In this document: positions 1 through 8,551 of the stretch, one piece after another
Position numbering within the stretch: position 1 is the first letter of the stretch
How the letters are laid out: every line of letters begins with the position of its first letter
DNA from: UBA1479 sp048263775
Lineage (GTDB): Bacteria > Pseudomonadota > Alphaproteobacteria > Rhodospirillales > Casp-alpha2
Assembly: GCA_048263775.1 (NCBI GenBank)
Contig: JBLXDU010000013.1
Span: 43,367 to 107,366, forward strand
Reading direction: 5' to 3'
Length of the DNA stretch: 64,000 nt
Notes under the pieces: generated by a model
The model's database searches: none
Told to the model about the DNA's origin: nothing
The model's input: the letters and a program-made list of their open reading frames with translations, nothing else
Position numbers and translations under genes: made by a program

Positions 1-524
1 TCCGTCGCGATCCCGAATCGCTGGCCCGGCCCTGGGCCGTGCCGGGCATGACGGGGTTGGCCCATCGGCTCGGCGGGATCGAGCGATCCTCGGGTTCCGG
101 CCATATCTCCTATGATCCCGACAATCACCAGGAAATGACGGACCTGCGGGCCGACAAGCTGGACCGTATCCGCACGGCCCTGCCCCCGGCGAAAGTTGCC
201 GCCGGCGTGGATGCCGGCCGGGTGCTGGCCGTCGGTTGGGGCTCGACCCAGGGGGCGCTGAAGACGGCGGTCGAGGATCTGGCCGCCGAGGGCCATGCCG
301 TCGGCCACCTGCATCTGCGCCACCTGTCGCCGTTGCCCCGGGGGCTTGCCGAAATTTTCGCCCTCTACGACCGGGTCGTGGTGGCGGAACTTAATTCCGG
401 GCAACTGCGGGCCCATCTGCAGGGCCTGTTCCCCCATGTTTCCTTCCGCGGCCTGAACAAGGTCACCGGCCAGCCCTTCACGGTGGCCGAGATCGATGCT
501 GCCCTTAGAGAGGACCTGTCATGA
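1..524 (+). CDS. korA: 2-oxoglutarate:ferredoxin oxidoreductase subunit alpha (3' part)
   Basis: C-terminal part of the alpha subunit of a 2-oxoacid:ferredoxin oxidoreductase. The frame is open from position 3 to the stop at 522-524, so the true start lies before the window. The segment PWAVPGMTGLAHRLGGIE near the window start and the HLRHLSPLP and AELNSGQL segments later are typical of the alpha-subunit C-terminal domains. In this enzyme family the complex oxidatively decarboxylates 2-oxoglutarate to succinyl-CoA and passes electrons to ferredoxin. The stop overlaps the korB start (ATGA, 521-524), which indicates translational coupling. Other 2-oxoacids as substrate cannot be excluded from this fragment. 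Confidence 0.85.
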   Translation, partial: RRDPESLARPWAVPGMTGLAHRLGGIERSSGSGHISYDPDNHQEMTDLRADKLDRIRTALPPAKVAAGVDAGRVLAVGWGSTQGALKTAVEDLAAEGHAVGHLHLRHLSPLPRGLAEIFALYDRVVVAELNSGQLRAHLQGLFPHVSFRGLNKVTGQPFTVAEIDAALREDLS

Positions 525-1573
525 ACGTGATGAACCCCGACCTCGCCGCGCCCGACACGGGCGCCTCCGCCGCATTGACCGCCCGCGACTTCACCACCGA
601 CCAGGAAGTGCGTTGGTGCCCCGGCTGCGGCGATTATGCGATCCTCAAGGCCGTTCGCGGCGTGCTGGCCGAGGCCGGGCGCCGGCCCGACGACGTGGTG
701 TTCATTTCCGGCATCGGCTGCGCCGCGCGCTTTCCCTACTACTTGGCCAGCTACGGCTTCCACACCATCCACGGTCGCGCCCCCGCCGTGGCGACCGGCG
801 TCAAGATGGCCAACCCGGATCTGGACGTCTGGGTCGTCGGCGGCGACGGCGATTTCTTGTCGATCGGCGGCAATCACCTGATGCACGCGCTCCGGCGCAA
901 CGTCGATCTCAACCTGATCATGCCCAACAACGCCGTCTACGGCCTGACCAAGGGACAGTATTCCCCGGCCTCGGCCACGGGCATGCGCTCGCCTTCGTCG
1001 CCCGCGGGCTCGGTCGAGGCCCCCGTGAACGCGGCCCTGTTGGCCCTGGGGGCGGGTGCCAGGTTCATCGCGCGTTCCGCCGATACCTTGCAGGATCATC
1101 TGCCGGGGGTGCTGAAGGCGGCGCAGGCGCATCGCGGGGCGTCCTTCGTCGAAATTCTGCAGAACTGCGTGGTGTTCAACGACGGCGCGTTCGAGGCCGT
1201 GCGCGACAAGGGCCTGACCGCCGACCGCACCCTGCGGTTGGAGCATGGCCAGCCCATGATCTTCGGCAAGGACCGGGACAAGGGCATCGCCGTTGATTGG
1301 CAGACGGGTACGGCCCGCGTGGTACCGGTGGGGGATGGCGGGCCTACCGTCCATGACCAGACCAACCTGGCCCTGGCGACCATCCTGGCGCGCATGGACG
1401 CCCCGGATCTGCCGCTTGCCCTGGGCGTGCTCTACCACGTTCCGGCCGACGATTTCACGGCCCAGCGCGGCGACGCCCCGGGTCGGGTGATCGGCCGTGC
1501 GGACCTTGCCGGCCTGTTGGCGGCGGGCAAGACCTGGACGGTCGGGGAAGCGACTGCGGGAATTCAGACGTGA
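521..1573 (+). CDS. korB: 2-oxoglutarate:ferredoxin oxidoreductase subunit beta
   Basis: Beta subunit carrying thiamine diphosphate and an iron-sulfur cluster. The N-terminal CPGCG motif (Cys33 and Cys36), a third Cys in SGIGCAARFPYY and a late Cys in EILQNCVVFND fit the conserved cluster ligands of this family. VVGGDGDFLSIGGNH with MPNNAVYGLTKGQ is the ThDP/Mg-binding GDG(D)...N segment. The length of 350 residues is normal. It is coupled to korA by a 4-base overlap and acts with it as a heteromer in the cytoplasm, giving a ferredoxin-reducing alternative or supplement to NAD-linked 2-oxoglutarate dehydrogenase. The stop converges on the NicO gene 32 bases away. Confidence 0.9.
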   Translation: MNVMNPDLAAPDTGASAALTARDFTTDQEVRWCPGCGDYAILKAVRGVLAEAGRRPDDVVFISGIGCAARFPYYLASYGFHTIHGRAPAVATGVKMANPDLDVWVVGGDGDFLSIGGNHLMHALRRNVDLNLIMPNNAVYGLTKGQYSPASATGMRSPSSPAGSVEAPVNAALLALGAGARFIARSADTLQDHLPGVLKAAQAHRGASFVEILQNCVVFNDGAFEAVRDKGLTADRTLRLEHGQPMIFGKDRDKGIAVDWQTGTARVVPVGDGGPTVHDQTNLALATILARMDAPDLPLALGVLYHVPADDFTAQRGDAPGRVIGRADLAGLLAAGKTWTVGEATAGIQT

Positions 1574-1611
1574 TCAGGACCGGATGTAATCAGGGCCGAA
1601 TGTAATCAGGG
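1573..1611. repeat. 16-bp tandem repeat between convergent stops
   Basis: The unit ATCAGGRCCGRATGTA occurs at 1573-1588 and 1589-1604, followed by a partial third copy at 1605-1611. The array fills the whole space between the korB stop (1571-1573) and the stop of the convergent NicO gene (1606-1608), and includes both. It looks like a local duplication and its function is unknown. Confidence 0.6.
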
Positions 1612-2310
1612 AAAGACCGAGGACACGAAGGTGGTCACGCCCAGGCCGACGGTCAGGCAGCCGATGGCCGCCTGTAGGCCGTTATGGGCCCAGGTCAGGC
1701 CGCGTGCGCCCCGAAGCGGCAGAGAAATGACCGCACTGAACAACGCCATCCCGACCATGGAGCCGATGCCGAACAGGGCGACATAGCCCAGGGCCAGCCA
1801 GGGCGACGTCGTGGTCTGTGCGGTCATGACGGCGAGAGCCGCCGACCCAGCCATGCCGTGCATCAGGCCGACGACGAAAAAGCGCAGCGGAAAGCCCGTC
1901 GGATGATCGTGGTCGTGCGTCCGCGGATGCACCGCCTGGTGGGGGGCGTCGTGCTTGTGGGAATGGGCATGGAAGTGGACTTCACCGTCCATGTGGCGGT
2001 GGGCGTGGAAATGGATGCGGTCACGGATCATGCGGCGGATCACCTCGACCCCCAATCCGATCAGCAACACGCCGACGGTGGCCTCCATCATGCGCGCGGC
2101 AAAGTCTGAAATCGTCGTTTCCATGTAGATCACGGCGCCGCAAACCAGGAACAGAGTGGTGGTGTGTCCCAGGCCCCAGACGGCGCCCTGGCGCAAGGTC
2201 CGGCGCAGCGACGTCTTGCCCGAGACCATGGCGGTCACGGCGGCCAGGTGATCGGGCTCGAACGCATGACGAATCCCAATCAGGAAGCCGAGGACGAGGA
2301 TCGAGGTCAT
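1606..2310 (-). CDS. NicO/UreH-type nickel or cobalt permease
   Basis: Polytopic inner-membrane metal permease of about 234 residues. The first transmembrane segment carries RHAFEPDHLAAV, the H-x4-D-H signature of NiCoT/NicO-type transporters. A second conserved segment, GLMHGMAGSAAL, follows a cytosolic-type loop packed with His (HFHAHRHM, HFHAHSHKHD, HDHDHP), a feature known from Ni/Co exporters and importers. ATG 2310 is chosen over longer frames because AGGAG sits 7 bases upstream of it. Whether it imports or exports metal cannot be told from sequence; no urease, hydrogenase or cobalamin gene is adjacent. Confidence 0.85.
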   Translation of the reverse strand: MTSILVLGFLIGIRHAFEPDHLAAVTAMVSGKTSLRRTLRQGAVWGLGHTTTLFLVCGAVIYMETTISDFAARMMEATVGVLLIGLGVEVIRRMIRDRIHFHAHRHMDGEVHFHAHSHKHDAPHQAVHPRTHDHDHPTGFPLRFFVVGLMHGMAGSAALAVMTAQTTTSPWLALGYVALFGIGSMVGMALFSAVISLPLRGARGLTWAHNGLQAAIGCLTVGLGVTTFVSSVFP

Positions 2311-2418
2311 GCAAATGCTCCTGGTGCGAGGGGGCGCGGCCGGAAAAGCCACGGTTCCTCTTTGTGACGGATTACGGGGCGTTGTTCCAGCGATGTTTCG
2401 CTGGCGTGACGGTGCCCG

Positions 2419-3138
2419 CTACTGGGCGCCGCCAACGGTCAGCCCGCCGCAGACGAACAGGGTCTGTCCGGTGACGAAGCCGCTTTCCTTTTTCAAAAAG
2501 AACATCACGGCGTTGGCGATGTCTTCCGGCTCGCCCAGGCGCTTAACCGGCACGCCGTCGATGATCTTCTGGGTTCTGGGGGTGCCCGGCGGGTTGACCT
2601 CCTTGAACAGGGGCGTGGCGATAGGGCCGGGGGCGATGGTGTTGACGGTGATGCCGTCTGCCGCCAATTCCAGGGCCCAGACCTTGGCCATGGCGGCGAT
2701 GCCGCCCTTGGTCGCGGCATAGGTCGTGCGCAGTTCCTTGCCCAGAATGACGCGGCTGGACATGTTGACGATACGCCCCCAGCCAACGCGTTTCATGGCT
2801 TCGGCGGCATATTTCGCGCAAAGCGCGGGGGCGACCATGTTGAGGGGAACCACCTTGGCGAAATCTTCGGCCTCGGTCTCGGCCAGGGTTTTGGCGAGCG
2901 ACATGCCGGCGTTGTTGACTAGGCCGACAATATCGAAGGTCTGGGCGATGTCGGCGAACACGTCACGGATTTTGTCGTGGTCATAAAGGTCGAGTTCGAT
3001 GAAGGTCTCACCCGGAATGAGCTCGGCCGGATTGCGGTCCAGATTGACGACCTTGGTGCCGGTCGCGGCCACGGCTTCGACGCAGGCGCGCCCGATGCCG
3101 CTGCTGCCGCCGGTCACGACAACGCATTGTTCCCCCAT
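2419..3138 (-). CDS. Short-chain dehydrogenase/reductase
   Basis: Classical SDR of 239 residues. It shows the NAD(P) motif TGGSSGIG near residue 10, NNAG near 88, the catalytic Ser in NMSSR, and Tyr/Lys in TYAATKGG. The tail VTGQTLFVCGGLTVG resembles FabG-like and sugar or hydroxyacid dehydrogenases. Asp in LDRN after the second strand suggests NAD(H) rather than NADP(H) preference. GGGAG 9 bases before ATG 3138 supports the start. It is divergent from the AraC-family gene at 3342, which may regulate it. The substrate is unknown. Confidence 0.85.
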   Translation of the reverse strand: MGEQCVVVTGGSSGIGRACVEAVAATGTKVVNLDRNPAELIPGETFIELDLYDHDKIRDVFADIAQTFDIVGLVNNAGMSLAKTLAETEAEDFAKVVPLNMVAPALCAKYAAEAMKRVGWGRIVNMSSRVILGKELRTTYAATKGGIAAMAKVWALELAADGITVNTIAPGPIATPLFKEVNPPGTPRTQKIIDGVPVKRLGEPEDIANAVMFFLKKESGFVTGQTLFVCGGLTVGGAQ

Positions 3139-3300
3139 TGGATGGATCTCCCTGAATAGGCGTGGTTGAAGGCAAGCACCCGTTTAGCGGATTTGCGCCA
3201 TTCTGAACAGGTTTCCGGCGGTTGGGGGCGGGGTAACGGCTGGGACCTAAATTGAAAAATGGAACGGCAGTGTGATGGTGATCGCAGTCGACGGGCCAGC

Positions 3301-3306
3301 TATAAT
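3301..3306 (+). promoter_or_regulatory. -10-like TATAAT box before the AraC gene
   Basis: A perfect TATAAT hexamer lies 35 bases before ATG 3342 in the 203-base divergent gap. No good -35 is seen 16-18 bases upstream, which would fit an activator-dependent promoter. Offered as a candidate only. Confidence 0.35.
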
Positions 3307-3341
3307 ATACAGGTGTCCATCGGAAGGATCGGCGCTCTCTC

Positions 3342-4322
3342 ATGACGTATCTGGAGAACTACGAAGTTCTGTCGTCCAAGGACCTGCATGAAATGCGGGA
3401 TATTCTGACGCGGCTGACCAGCACGGATGAAGTCGACGTCATCGGGCGAGGCCGTGAAATCGACGCGTCCCTGCGCTGTGCCGACCTCGGCGGCCAGAGT
3501 CTCCTGCACATCACCTATGGTGACGTGCCGACTCGGGTCCAGACGCAGGCGAACGACGATGATTCGCTGTTTTTGTTCATTCTGACGGGCGGGATGGCCG
3601 ATGTTCAGCATCAGGGGCAGGGGTTCGGGATTTCGCCGAAAACCGGCCTGATGCGGGACAAGCGCATTCCCCTGACAGCGCGCCAGGACGCCTTTGAAAG
3701 TTTCGTGATTCCGCTGTCGATCGATGGCCTGAAACAGCATGCGCGCAGGCTTCTTGGCGAGGAAGCCTGTCTGGCGGATATCCAATTCGATGCCGAGCTG
3801 GACCTGACCACGCCGGGCGGGCAGCACCTGCGCAATACGGTGACCTATATCGCCGAAGCCTTGGATGGCCCCCTGTGCGGGAATGGCAATCCGATCATCT
3901 TGGCAGGCCTCAAGGACCTGTTGCTGACCAGCGTGCTGTCGCTGTTGCCTAATTCCGCCACGGATGCCCTGCAGGGCCGCCCGAAGGCCGTTGCCGTTCC
4001 CTATTACGTCAAACGGGCCCGCGATTATATCCACGCCCATGCGGATACGGCGATTACGCTGGAAACCCTGGCTCATCATGCGGGTTGCGGCTACCGCACG
4101 TTGCAGACCGCGTTCAATGATGCCTTCAGCATGTCGCCCATCGCCTATGTCAAATACGTGCGGCTGACCTTGGCTCACGACGACCTGCGCCGGGCCGGCA
4201 ACGGCGTTTCCGTCCGCGACGTCGCCGCAAAGTGGGGGTTCACCCACATGGGCTGGTTTTCCAAATGCTACGTGGAGCAGTTCGGTGTCCTGCCGTCACA
4301 AACCCTGCGGTCGCGCGCTTGA
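3342..4322 (+). CDS. AraC-family transcriptional regulator
   Basis: A 326-residue regulator. The C-terminal ~100 residues form the double helix-turn-helix: helix 1 around ITLETLAHHAGCGYRTLQ and helix 2 around VSVRDVAAKWGFTHMGWFSK, ending in the usual FGVLPSQTLR. The N-terminal ~200 residues form a beta-rich sensor domain of the AraC-binding-like type (DSLFLFILTGGMADVQHQG; SFVIPLSIDGLKQHARR). The effector is unknown. It is divergent from the SDR gene at 2419-3138, which is its most likely local target. Confidence 0.85.
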   Translation: MTYLENYEVLSSKDLHEMRDILTRLTSTDEVDVIGRGREIDASLRCADLGGQSLLHITYGDVPTRVQTQANDDDSLFLFILTGGMADVQHQGQGFGISPKTGLMRDKRIPLTARQDAFESFVIPLSIDGLKQHARRLLGEEACLADIQFDAELDLTTPGGQHLRNTVTYIAEALDGPLCGNGNPIILAGLKDLLLTSVLSLLPNSATDALQGRPKAVAVPYYVKRARDYIHAHADTAITLETLAHHAGCGYRTLQTAFNDAFSMSPIAYVKYVRLTLAHDDLRRAGNGVSVRDVAAKWGFTHMGWFSKCYVEQFGVLPSQTLRSRA

Positions 4323-4332
4323 TGAATGCTTT

Positions 4333-4344
4333 GATTGCGCAATC
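4333..4344. promoter_or_regulatory. 12-bp perfect palindrome (GATTGCGCAATC)
   Basis: GATTGCGCAATC lies just after the AraC gene stop and about 145 bases before the secreted-protein gene. It could be an operator half of the promoter region or chance. No other copy was noticed in the window. Confidence 0.25.
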
Positions 4345-4411
4345 GCTGTCTCCGACGCGCAGCTTAATTTCCAGGCTGGCTTAACAGCAAAAAATAAGCA
4401 TGAATTCGGTT

Positions 4412-4460
4412 CGCCGAAGTGATTAAAAAACAAAATACATTGAAATTCACGACTTCGGCG
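4412..4460 (+). promoter_or_regulatory. Long inverted repeat in AT-rich leader
   Basis: CGCCGAAG (4412-4419) is repeated inverted as CTTCGGCG (4453-4460), around an AT-rich 33-base spacer; TGA/TCA inside the arms extends the pairing. It sits just before the strong GAGGAGG ribosome binding site of the gene at 4489. It could be an RNA stem-loop in the leader or a promoter flanked by an operator pair. Confidence 0.3.
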
Positions 4461-4488
4461 GACCTGACGCCGCGAGGAGGATTTATCT

Positions 4489-6846
4489 ATGGCATCGCTT
4501 GTCGCAAAGTTTCTGCCGAAGTATTTGGGTATTCTGTTCCTCGGCCTGTTCATCCTGGGGGGCAACGGTGAGGACGCGCAGGCCAATTCCGCCTGGAAGC
4601 AGTTGCAAGGCCATTCCGCCTGCGGCGGCGTCGATCGGGCGGGGAACCTCCAGGAACCCTGTAATTTCGAGAAGGCGACCTACATCAGGCAGTCCATCAA
4701 GACCTGCCCGAAAGGGTCATTTGCCGATCTCGGGGCCTGCTGGGCCTGTCCGACGGGATACGTGCGCAGCGCCCGCAAGGTGACACACGAACGGGCCTGT
4801 CAGAAGAACGTTCCCGACAGGACGGGCCCCGCCACCTTCCTTGGGGCGGTCAAATGCCCGAGCGGCTCTTTCAAGGACGGGCGCAACGGCGGCGAATGCT
4901 GGAGCTGCCCCGCGGGCTATGGCCGGACCGCCGCGAAGGTCGACCAGTGGAATGCTTGCGGTAAGATCGGCAAAAAGGCGACGTCGGCGACCTTCACAGG
5001 AAGGCAATGTCCCGATCAGGATGCCTTCCGCGATCCGCGCAACGGCGGCGAATGCTGGAAATGTCCCGAAGACTACAACCGCACGGCCAATGCCGTGACG
5101 GGGAAGGCCGCCTGCAAGATATCCTTCGCGTTCGAGCCGGCGATCAGCATGGGCGACCGTAAGTGCGAACCCGGTCAGATCTTCGACATGATCGATGGTG
5201 GTACCTGCTGGACCTGCCCAGAAGGGGCCAAGCGCACGTGGTTCAGCATCAAATCCGCCAAGGCCTGCCGCAACAACAAGATGCAGTGGGTCTTGCCCGA
5301 ACGCGGAAAGTACGGCCTGTTCGGCCTTGGCAGGGGCGCCGATGACATCCTTGCCAAAATAATTGCCGAGCGCACGGCGTTGGATACCCAGATTAAAAAG
5401 GCGGCAAAGGCGGCGGGTAAGGACCCGGAGGCGACGCTGAAGGCGGCCTGGGAAGTCATCGACAACCGGCCATGGGAAAGCCCCTATCTGTCCGCCGCAC
5501 TTGGCGCGGCGGTGATGGATGCTGCGGCCAAACCGGCCGGTCAGCGGACGGAATCTGAAAAGCAGCTGATGGGGCAGGTCGCCCAGTTGATCCAGTGGAA
5601 CCGGCAGTTCATCGCCTATCAGGCGAAACAGGCCCATCAAACCTGGGAGATAGCGTCCAAGAAGGCCTACGAGGTCACGGCGGCGAAAATGGGTGCCGCC
5701 GTCATCTATTCCGATTCCATGGTCACCCCGCCCGACTATAACGAGATGCTCGTGGGATCCATCCAGATGGCGGCCGGCTTCGCCGGACCGGCGGGCAGCG
5801 TTCTCGTGCCGTTGTTTATCAAACCGGTGCAAATCGCGACATTTCCTTTCAGGGAAGCGGCCCGGAAGGCTGCAGCGGAAGCGGCGAAGAAAGTGGTCGA
5901 GACGGCCCTCAAGACGGGTGGTGGCGCCGGCAGTTGGACAACGTCGGGCGTTGCGACGGCGGCTCTCGGGCCGTTGATGATCGCCATCGCCGCCGGGGTT
6001 ATCGTGACCATGGAAATCGACAAGTTCATGGCGTTGGAGAAAGCGGCCGGGAAAATCCAGCAGTCGATCGACATTGCGAACCGTCCCCTCGATCTGAATA
6101 TCTTTCTTCAGCAAAAGGAAGGGCCGGACGAATTCCTGTTTCATTGGGCGGCGGTGATCGGCGCCGACACGCGGCCCAGCGCCAATTTCAAATCCCGGCT
6201 GGCCGCTTACAAGGCCGGCAAGGACCCGGACGCCAAGCCGGCCCCGCTGACCATGCCTACGATCAATCTCGGCAACAACGTCACCACAACTCAGACTCAG
6301 CCGAACCCGGACGCCATCGATCCGAATTCGATCAAGATCACCCCCATTCAATCGACTTCGGTGGTCGTGGGCAACCAAAGCCCCGCCGCGGCGCCGATGG
6401 CGGACAAGGCCCTGATCGCCGCGATCAAGCGGCAGCGGTCCCAGCCCAAGGGCTCCCTGCGGTTCGAGTTGACCAACGCGCCGGGTCTGTGTCTGAGCAA
6501 AAGCGAGGAGCCGACGGAAGCCATGGCCTTGGCCGATTGTAACCAGCGGGATACCCTGTGGATCAGGCCGAACGAAAAGCCGAGCGCCCTGGTTTTCGAC
6601 AGCAAATATTGCGTCGGGGTCGGTGATGCCAAGCTCCAGGACCGCACGAAGGTGCTGATTTCAAAGTGCCAGAATTCCCCCAACATGCAGTGGGAATTGC
6701 AGGCGGACGGCCATGTGAAAATGGTGAAATTCGATTTCTGCATGACCGTGATCGACAAGGCGGTCAAGGGGGCAGAGGTTCTCCTGCAGAAGTGCAGCGG
6801 AAACCGCCCCCGGCAGATCTGGCGGCCCTGGACGGTGGCGCAGTAG
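4489..6846 (+). CDS. Large secreted protein: Cys-rich repeats plus ricin-like lectin domain
   Basis: A 785-residue protein of unknown function. Residues 1-32 form a signal peptide (hydrophobic YLGILFLGLFILGG, then EDAQAN). Residues about 73-261 hold four Cys-rich repeats of about 35 residues with the core CP-x(n)-GGECW-x-CP-x3-RT-x(n)-AC; the first copy is the most divergent. The middle (about 280-600) is helical and Ala/Lys-rich, with two hydrophobic stretches near 422-449 and 484-509. Residues about 658-782 resemble a ricin-type beta-trefoil: three repeats with paired Cys and degenerate Q-x-W sites (DTLW, NMQW, RQIW). GAGGAGG 8 bases before ATG makes initiation strong. The whole protein is not one I recognise; extracellular glycan binding is inferred, and a pore-forming or toxin role is only a possibility. 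Confidence 0.75.
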   Translation: MASLVAKFLPKYLGILFLGLFILGGNGEDAQANSAWKQLQGHSACGGVDRAGNLQEPCNFEKATYIRQSIKTCPKGSFADLGACWACPTGYVRSARKVTHERACQKNVPDRTGPATFLGAVKCPSGSFKDGRNGGECWSCPAGYGRTAAKVDQWNACGKIGKKATSATFTGRQCPDQDAFRDPRNGGECWKCPEDYNRTANAVTGKAACKISFAFEPAISMGDRKCEPGQIFDMIDGGTCWTCPEGAKRTWFSIKSAKACRNNKMQWVLPERGKYGLFGLGRGADDILAKIIAERTALDTQIKKAAKAAGKDPEATLKAAWEVIDNRPWESPYLSAALGAAVMDAAAKPAGQRTESEKQLMGQVAQLIQWNRQFIAYQAKQAHQTWEIASKKAYEVTAAKMGAAVIYSDSMVTPPDYNEMLVGSIQMAAGFAGPAGSVLVPLFIKPVQIATFPFREAARKAAAEAAKKVVETALKTGGGAGSWTTSGVATAALGPLMIAIAAGVIVTMEIDKFMALEKAAGKIQQSIDIANRPLDLNIFLQQKEGPDEFLFHWAAVIGADTRPSANFKSRLAAYKAGKDPDAKPAPLTMPTINLGNNVTTTQTQPNPDAIDPNSIKITPIQSTSVVVGNQSPAAAPMADKALIAAIKRQRSQPKGSLRFELTNAPGLCLSKSEEPTEAMALADCNQRDTLWIRPNEKPSALVFDSKYCVGVGDAKLQDRTKVLISKCQNSPNMQWELQADGHVKMVKFDFCMTVIDKAVKGAEVLLQKCSGNRPRQIWRPWTVAQ

Positions 6847-6861
6847 CGCCGAATCCTTTCG

Positions 6862-7728
6862 TCAGACGGTCTTCGCTGCGGAAACCTGCCTGACAAGGCG
6901 GATCAGGCCGTGCATCAAAACACCGTCCGTCGATGCCAGTTCATCGACGATGGTGAAATGATTTTGGCCGGGGACGACCTCCAGCGCGGCGGGAATGCCG
7001 TCGCCGGCGGCGGCGGTCGCATAGGCCCTGGATTGCCGCTGAAGTTCCGGCAGCTCGTCGCCGCCGACGAACAGCAGGTGCGGAATTTTCCGCTGGGGCA
7101 GGTTGAACAGCGGGCTCAAGGTGGCGATCTCGTCTGCCGTCAGGGACAGGGCATCGTTGATGTAGCTGAGCGCGATCGGGGTCAGGTCGAAAATGCCGCT
7201 GATGGGCAGGACGCCGGCGACGTCCGGGTGACTGGCGGCAAGTGCCGTGAGATGCCCACCGGCCGACCATCCGCCGACGATGACGGCGGTGCGGTCGAAC
7301 CCCAGATCATCGGCGGAACTCAGCAGATAATCGATCGCCAGGCTGATTTCCTGGACGATCTGGCTGAGCCCGGCATCGGGGGCCAGGGTGTAGCCGACGG
7401 TCGCGACATTGATGCCGTTGGCGCAGGGGCCGTCGGCGACGAAGGCGAAGATTTCCTTGGTGTTGCGAAACCAGTAACCGCCGTGGATGAAGATGAACAG
7501 GGGCGCAGAGGGCATGTTCGTTGGGAAATAATCGATGCGGTTGTTGGCTTCGGGCCCGTACCGAAGGTCACGCCGCACCCCCGGCCGGGCGCGGGTTTCC
7601 TCGCTGCGGCGGCGCCATTTTTCCACACGTTCGGCACTGTCGGTGACGGCGGCGGAGTTGTTGTAGGCGGTGTCGATCGCGGCGGGCTCCATGCCGCGAT
7701 AGGTGTTGGCAGTCTGGTCGGTGGGCAT
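6862..7728 (-). CDS. Alpha/beta hydrolase (carboxylesterase / kynurenine formamidase-like)
   Basis: Alpha/beta-hydrolase of about 288 residues. FIHGGYWF provides the HGG oxyanion motif, GGWSAGGHL the G-x-S-x-G nucleophile elbow, and GQNHFTI the late catalytic His; an acidic residue in VGGDELPE is the likely third member. This pattern is shared by BD-FAE, arylformamidase and small-molecule esterases. ATG 7728 is preferred to the longer TTG frame (7752) because it begins one base after the stop of the ABC ATPase, as in a tight operon. Its position at the end of the importer operon suggests it hydrolyses the imported compound or a product of it; the substrate is not known. Confidence 0.8.
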   Translation of the reverse strand: MPTDQTANTYRGMEPAAIDTAYNNSAAVTDSAERVEKWRRRSEETRARPGVRRDLRYGPEANNRIDYFPTNMPSAPLFIFIHGGYWFRNTKEIFAFVADGPCANGINVATVGYTLAPDAGLSQIVQEISLAIDYLLSSADDLGFDRTAVIVGGWSAGGHLTALAASHPDVAGVLPISGIFDLTPIALSYINDALSLTADEIATLSPLFNLPQRKIPHLLFVGGDELPELQRQSRAYATAAAGDGIPAALEVVPGQNHFTIVDELASTDGVLMHGLIRLVRQVSAAKTV

Positions 7729-7729
7729 G

Positions 7730-8551
7730 TCAGGCGGCGTCTCCGGTTGCAAGCCGGCGGCCCGGCGCGAGGTTGCTGCTGAGCCGCTGCGCCACGGTGC
7801 GGCGGACGGCGTTGAACGGTTCCGACGATACGTCGCGGGGACGGGGGAGATCGACCGTCATATCGCAATCGACCCGGCCGGGGCCGGCGCTCATGACGAC
7901 GATCCTGTCCGCCAGCACCACGGCCTCTTCGACCGAATGGGTGACGAAGATGACGGTCAGCTTCGTCTGCCGCCAGATATCGAGCAGTTCTTCCTGTAGT
8001 TTCGCCCGGGTCAGCGCATCGAGCGCGCCGAACGGCTCGTCCATCAACAGAATGTCGGTATCGTTGGCGAGAACGCGGGCGATGGCCACGCGCTGTTTCA
8101 TGCCGCCGGACAGTTGCGCCGGGTAATGGTTGGTGAAGGCGGTCAGGCCGACCATCTCCGTGAATTTGTCGGCGATCCGTTTCACTTCCTTGGCGCTCAT
8201 CCCGGCGTGCTTGGGGCCGAAGGCGATGTTCTCATAGACGGTCAGCCAGGGAAACAGGGCGTAGTCCTGAAACACGATGCCGCGGTCAGGGCCCGGTTCA
8301 TGGACGGGGCGGCCGAACACGCTGGCGGTTCCTTCGCTGGCCGTCTCGAAGCCGGCGATGATCCGCAGCAGGGTCGACTTGCCGCAGCCGGAGGCCCCCA
8401 GCAGGCAGACGAATTCGCCCTTGTCGATGTCGAGGTTGATCCCGCTTAGGGCCAGAGTCCGGCCGGTGTCGGAATCGAAGGACTTGTTCAGCCCGGCGAT
8501 GCGGATGATGGGCGGCGCGCCGGCCGCCTGTGTGTTCTGGGGATCAGACAT
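7730..8551 (-). CDS. ABC transporter ATP-binding protein (SsuB/TauB-type)
   Basis: A 273-residue ABC ATPase. Walker A is GASGCGKST, the Q-loop FQDYALFPW, the signature LSGGMKQR, Walker B ILLMDEPFGALD, and the switch His is in VTHSVEEA. The YALFPWLTVYENI segment is typical of the nitrate/sulfonate/taurine subfamily. It energises import through the permease encoded just upstream, whose 3' end it overlaps by 8 bases. Confidence 0.9.
   Translation of the reverse strand: MSDPQNTQAAGAPPIIRIAGLNKSFDSDTGRTLALSGINLDIDKGEFVCLLGASGCGKSTLLRIIAGFETASEGTASVFGRPVHEPGPDRGIVFQDYALFPWLTVYENIAFGPKHAGMSAKEVKRIADKFTEMVGLTAFTNHYPAQLSGGMKQRVAIARVLANDTDILLMDEPFGALDALTRAKLQEELLDIWRQTKLTVIFVTHSVEEAVVLADRIVVMSAGPGRVDCDMTVDLPRPRDVSSEPFNAVRRTVAQRLSSNLAPGRRLATGDAA

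Noticed and set aside
365..1438. 357-codon minus-strand frame opposite korAB
   Set aside because: Antisense shadow of clearly functional korA/korB.
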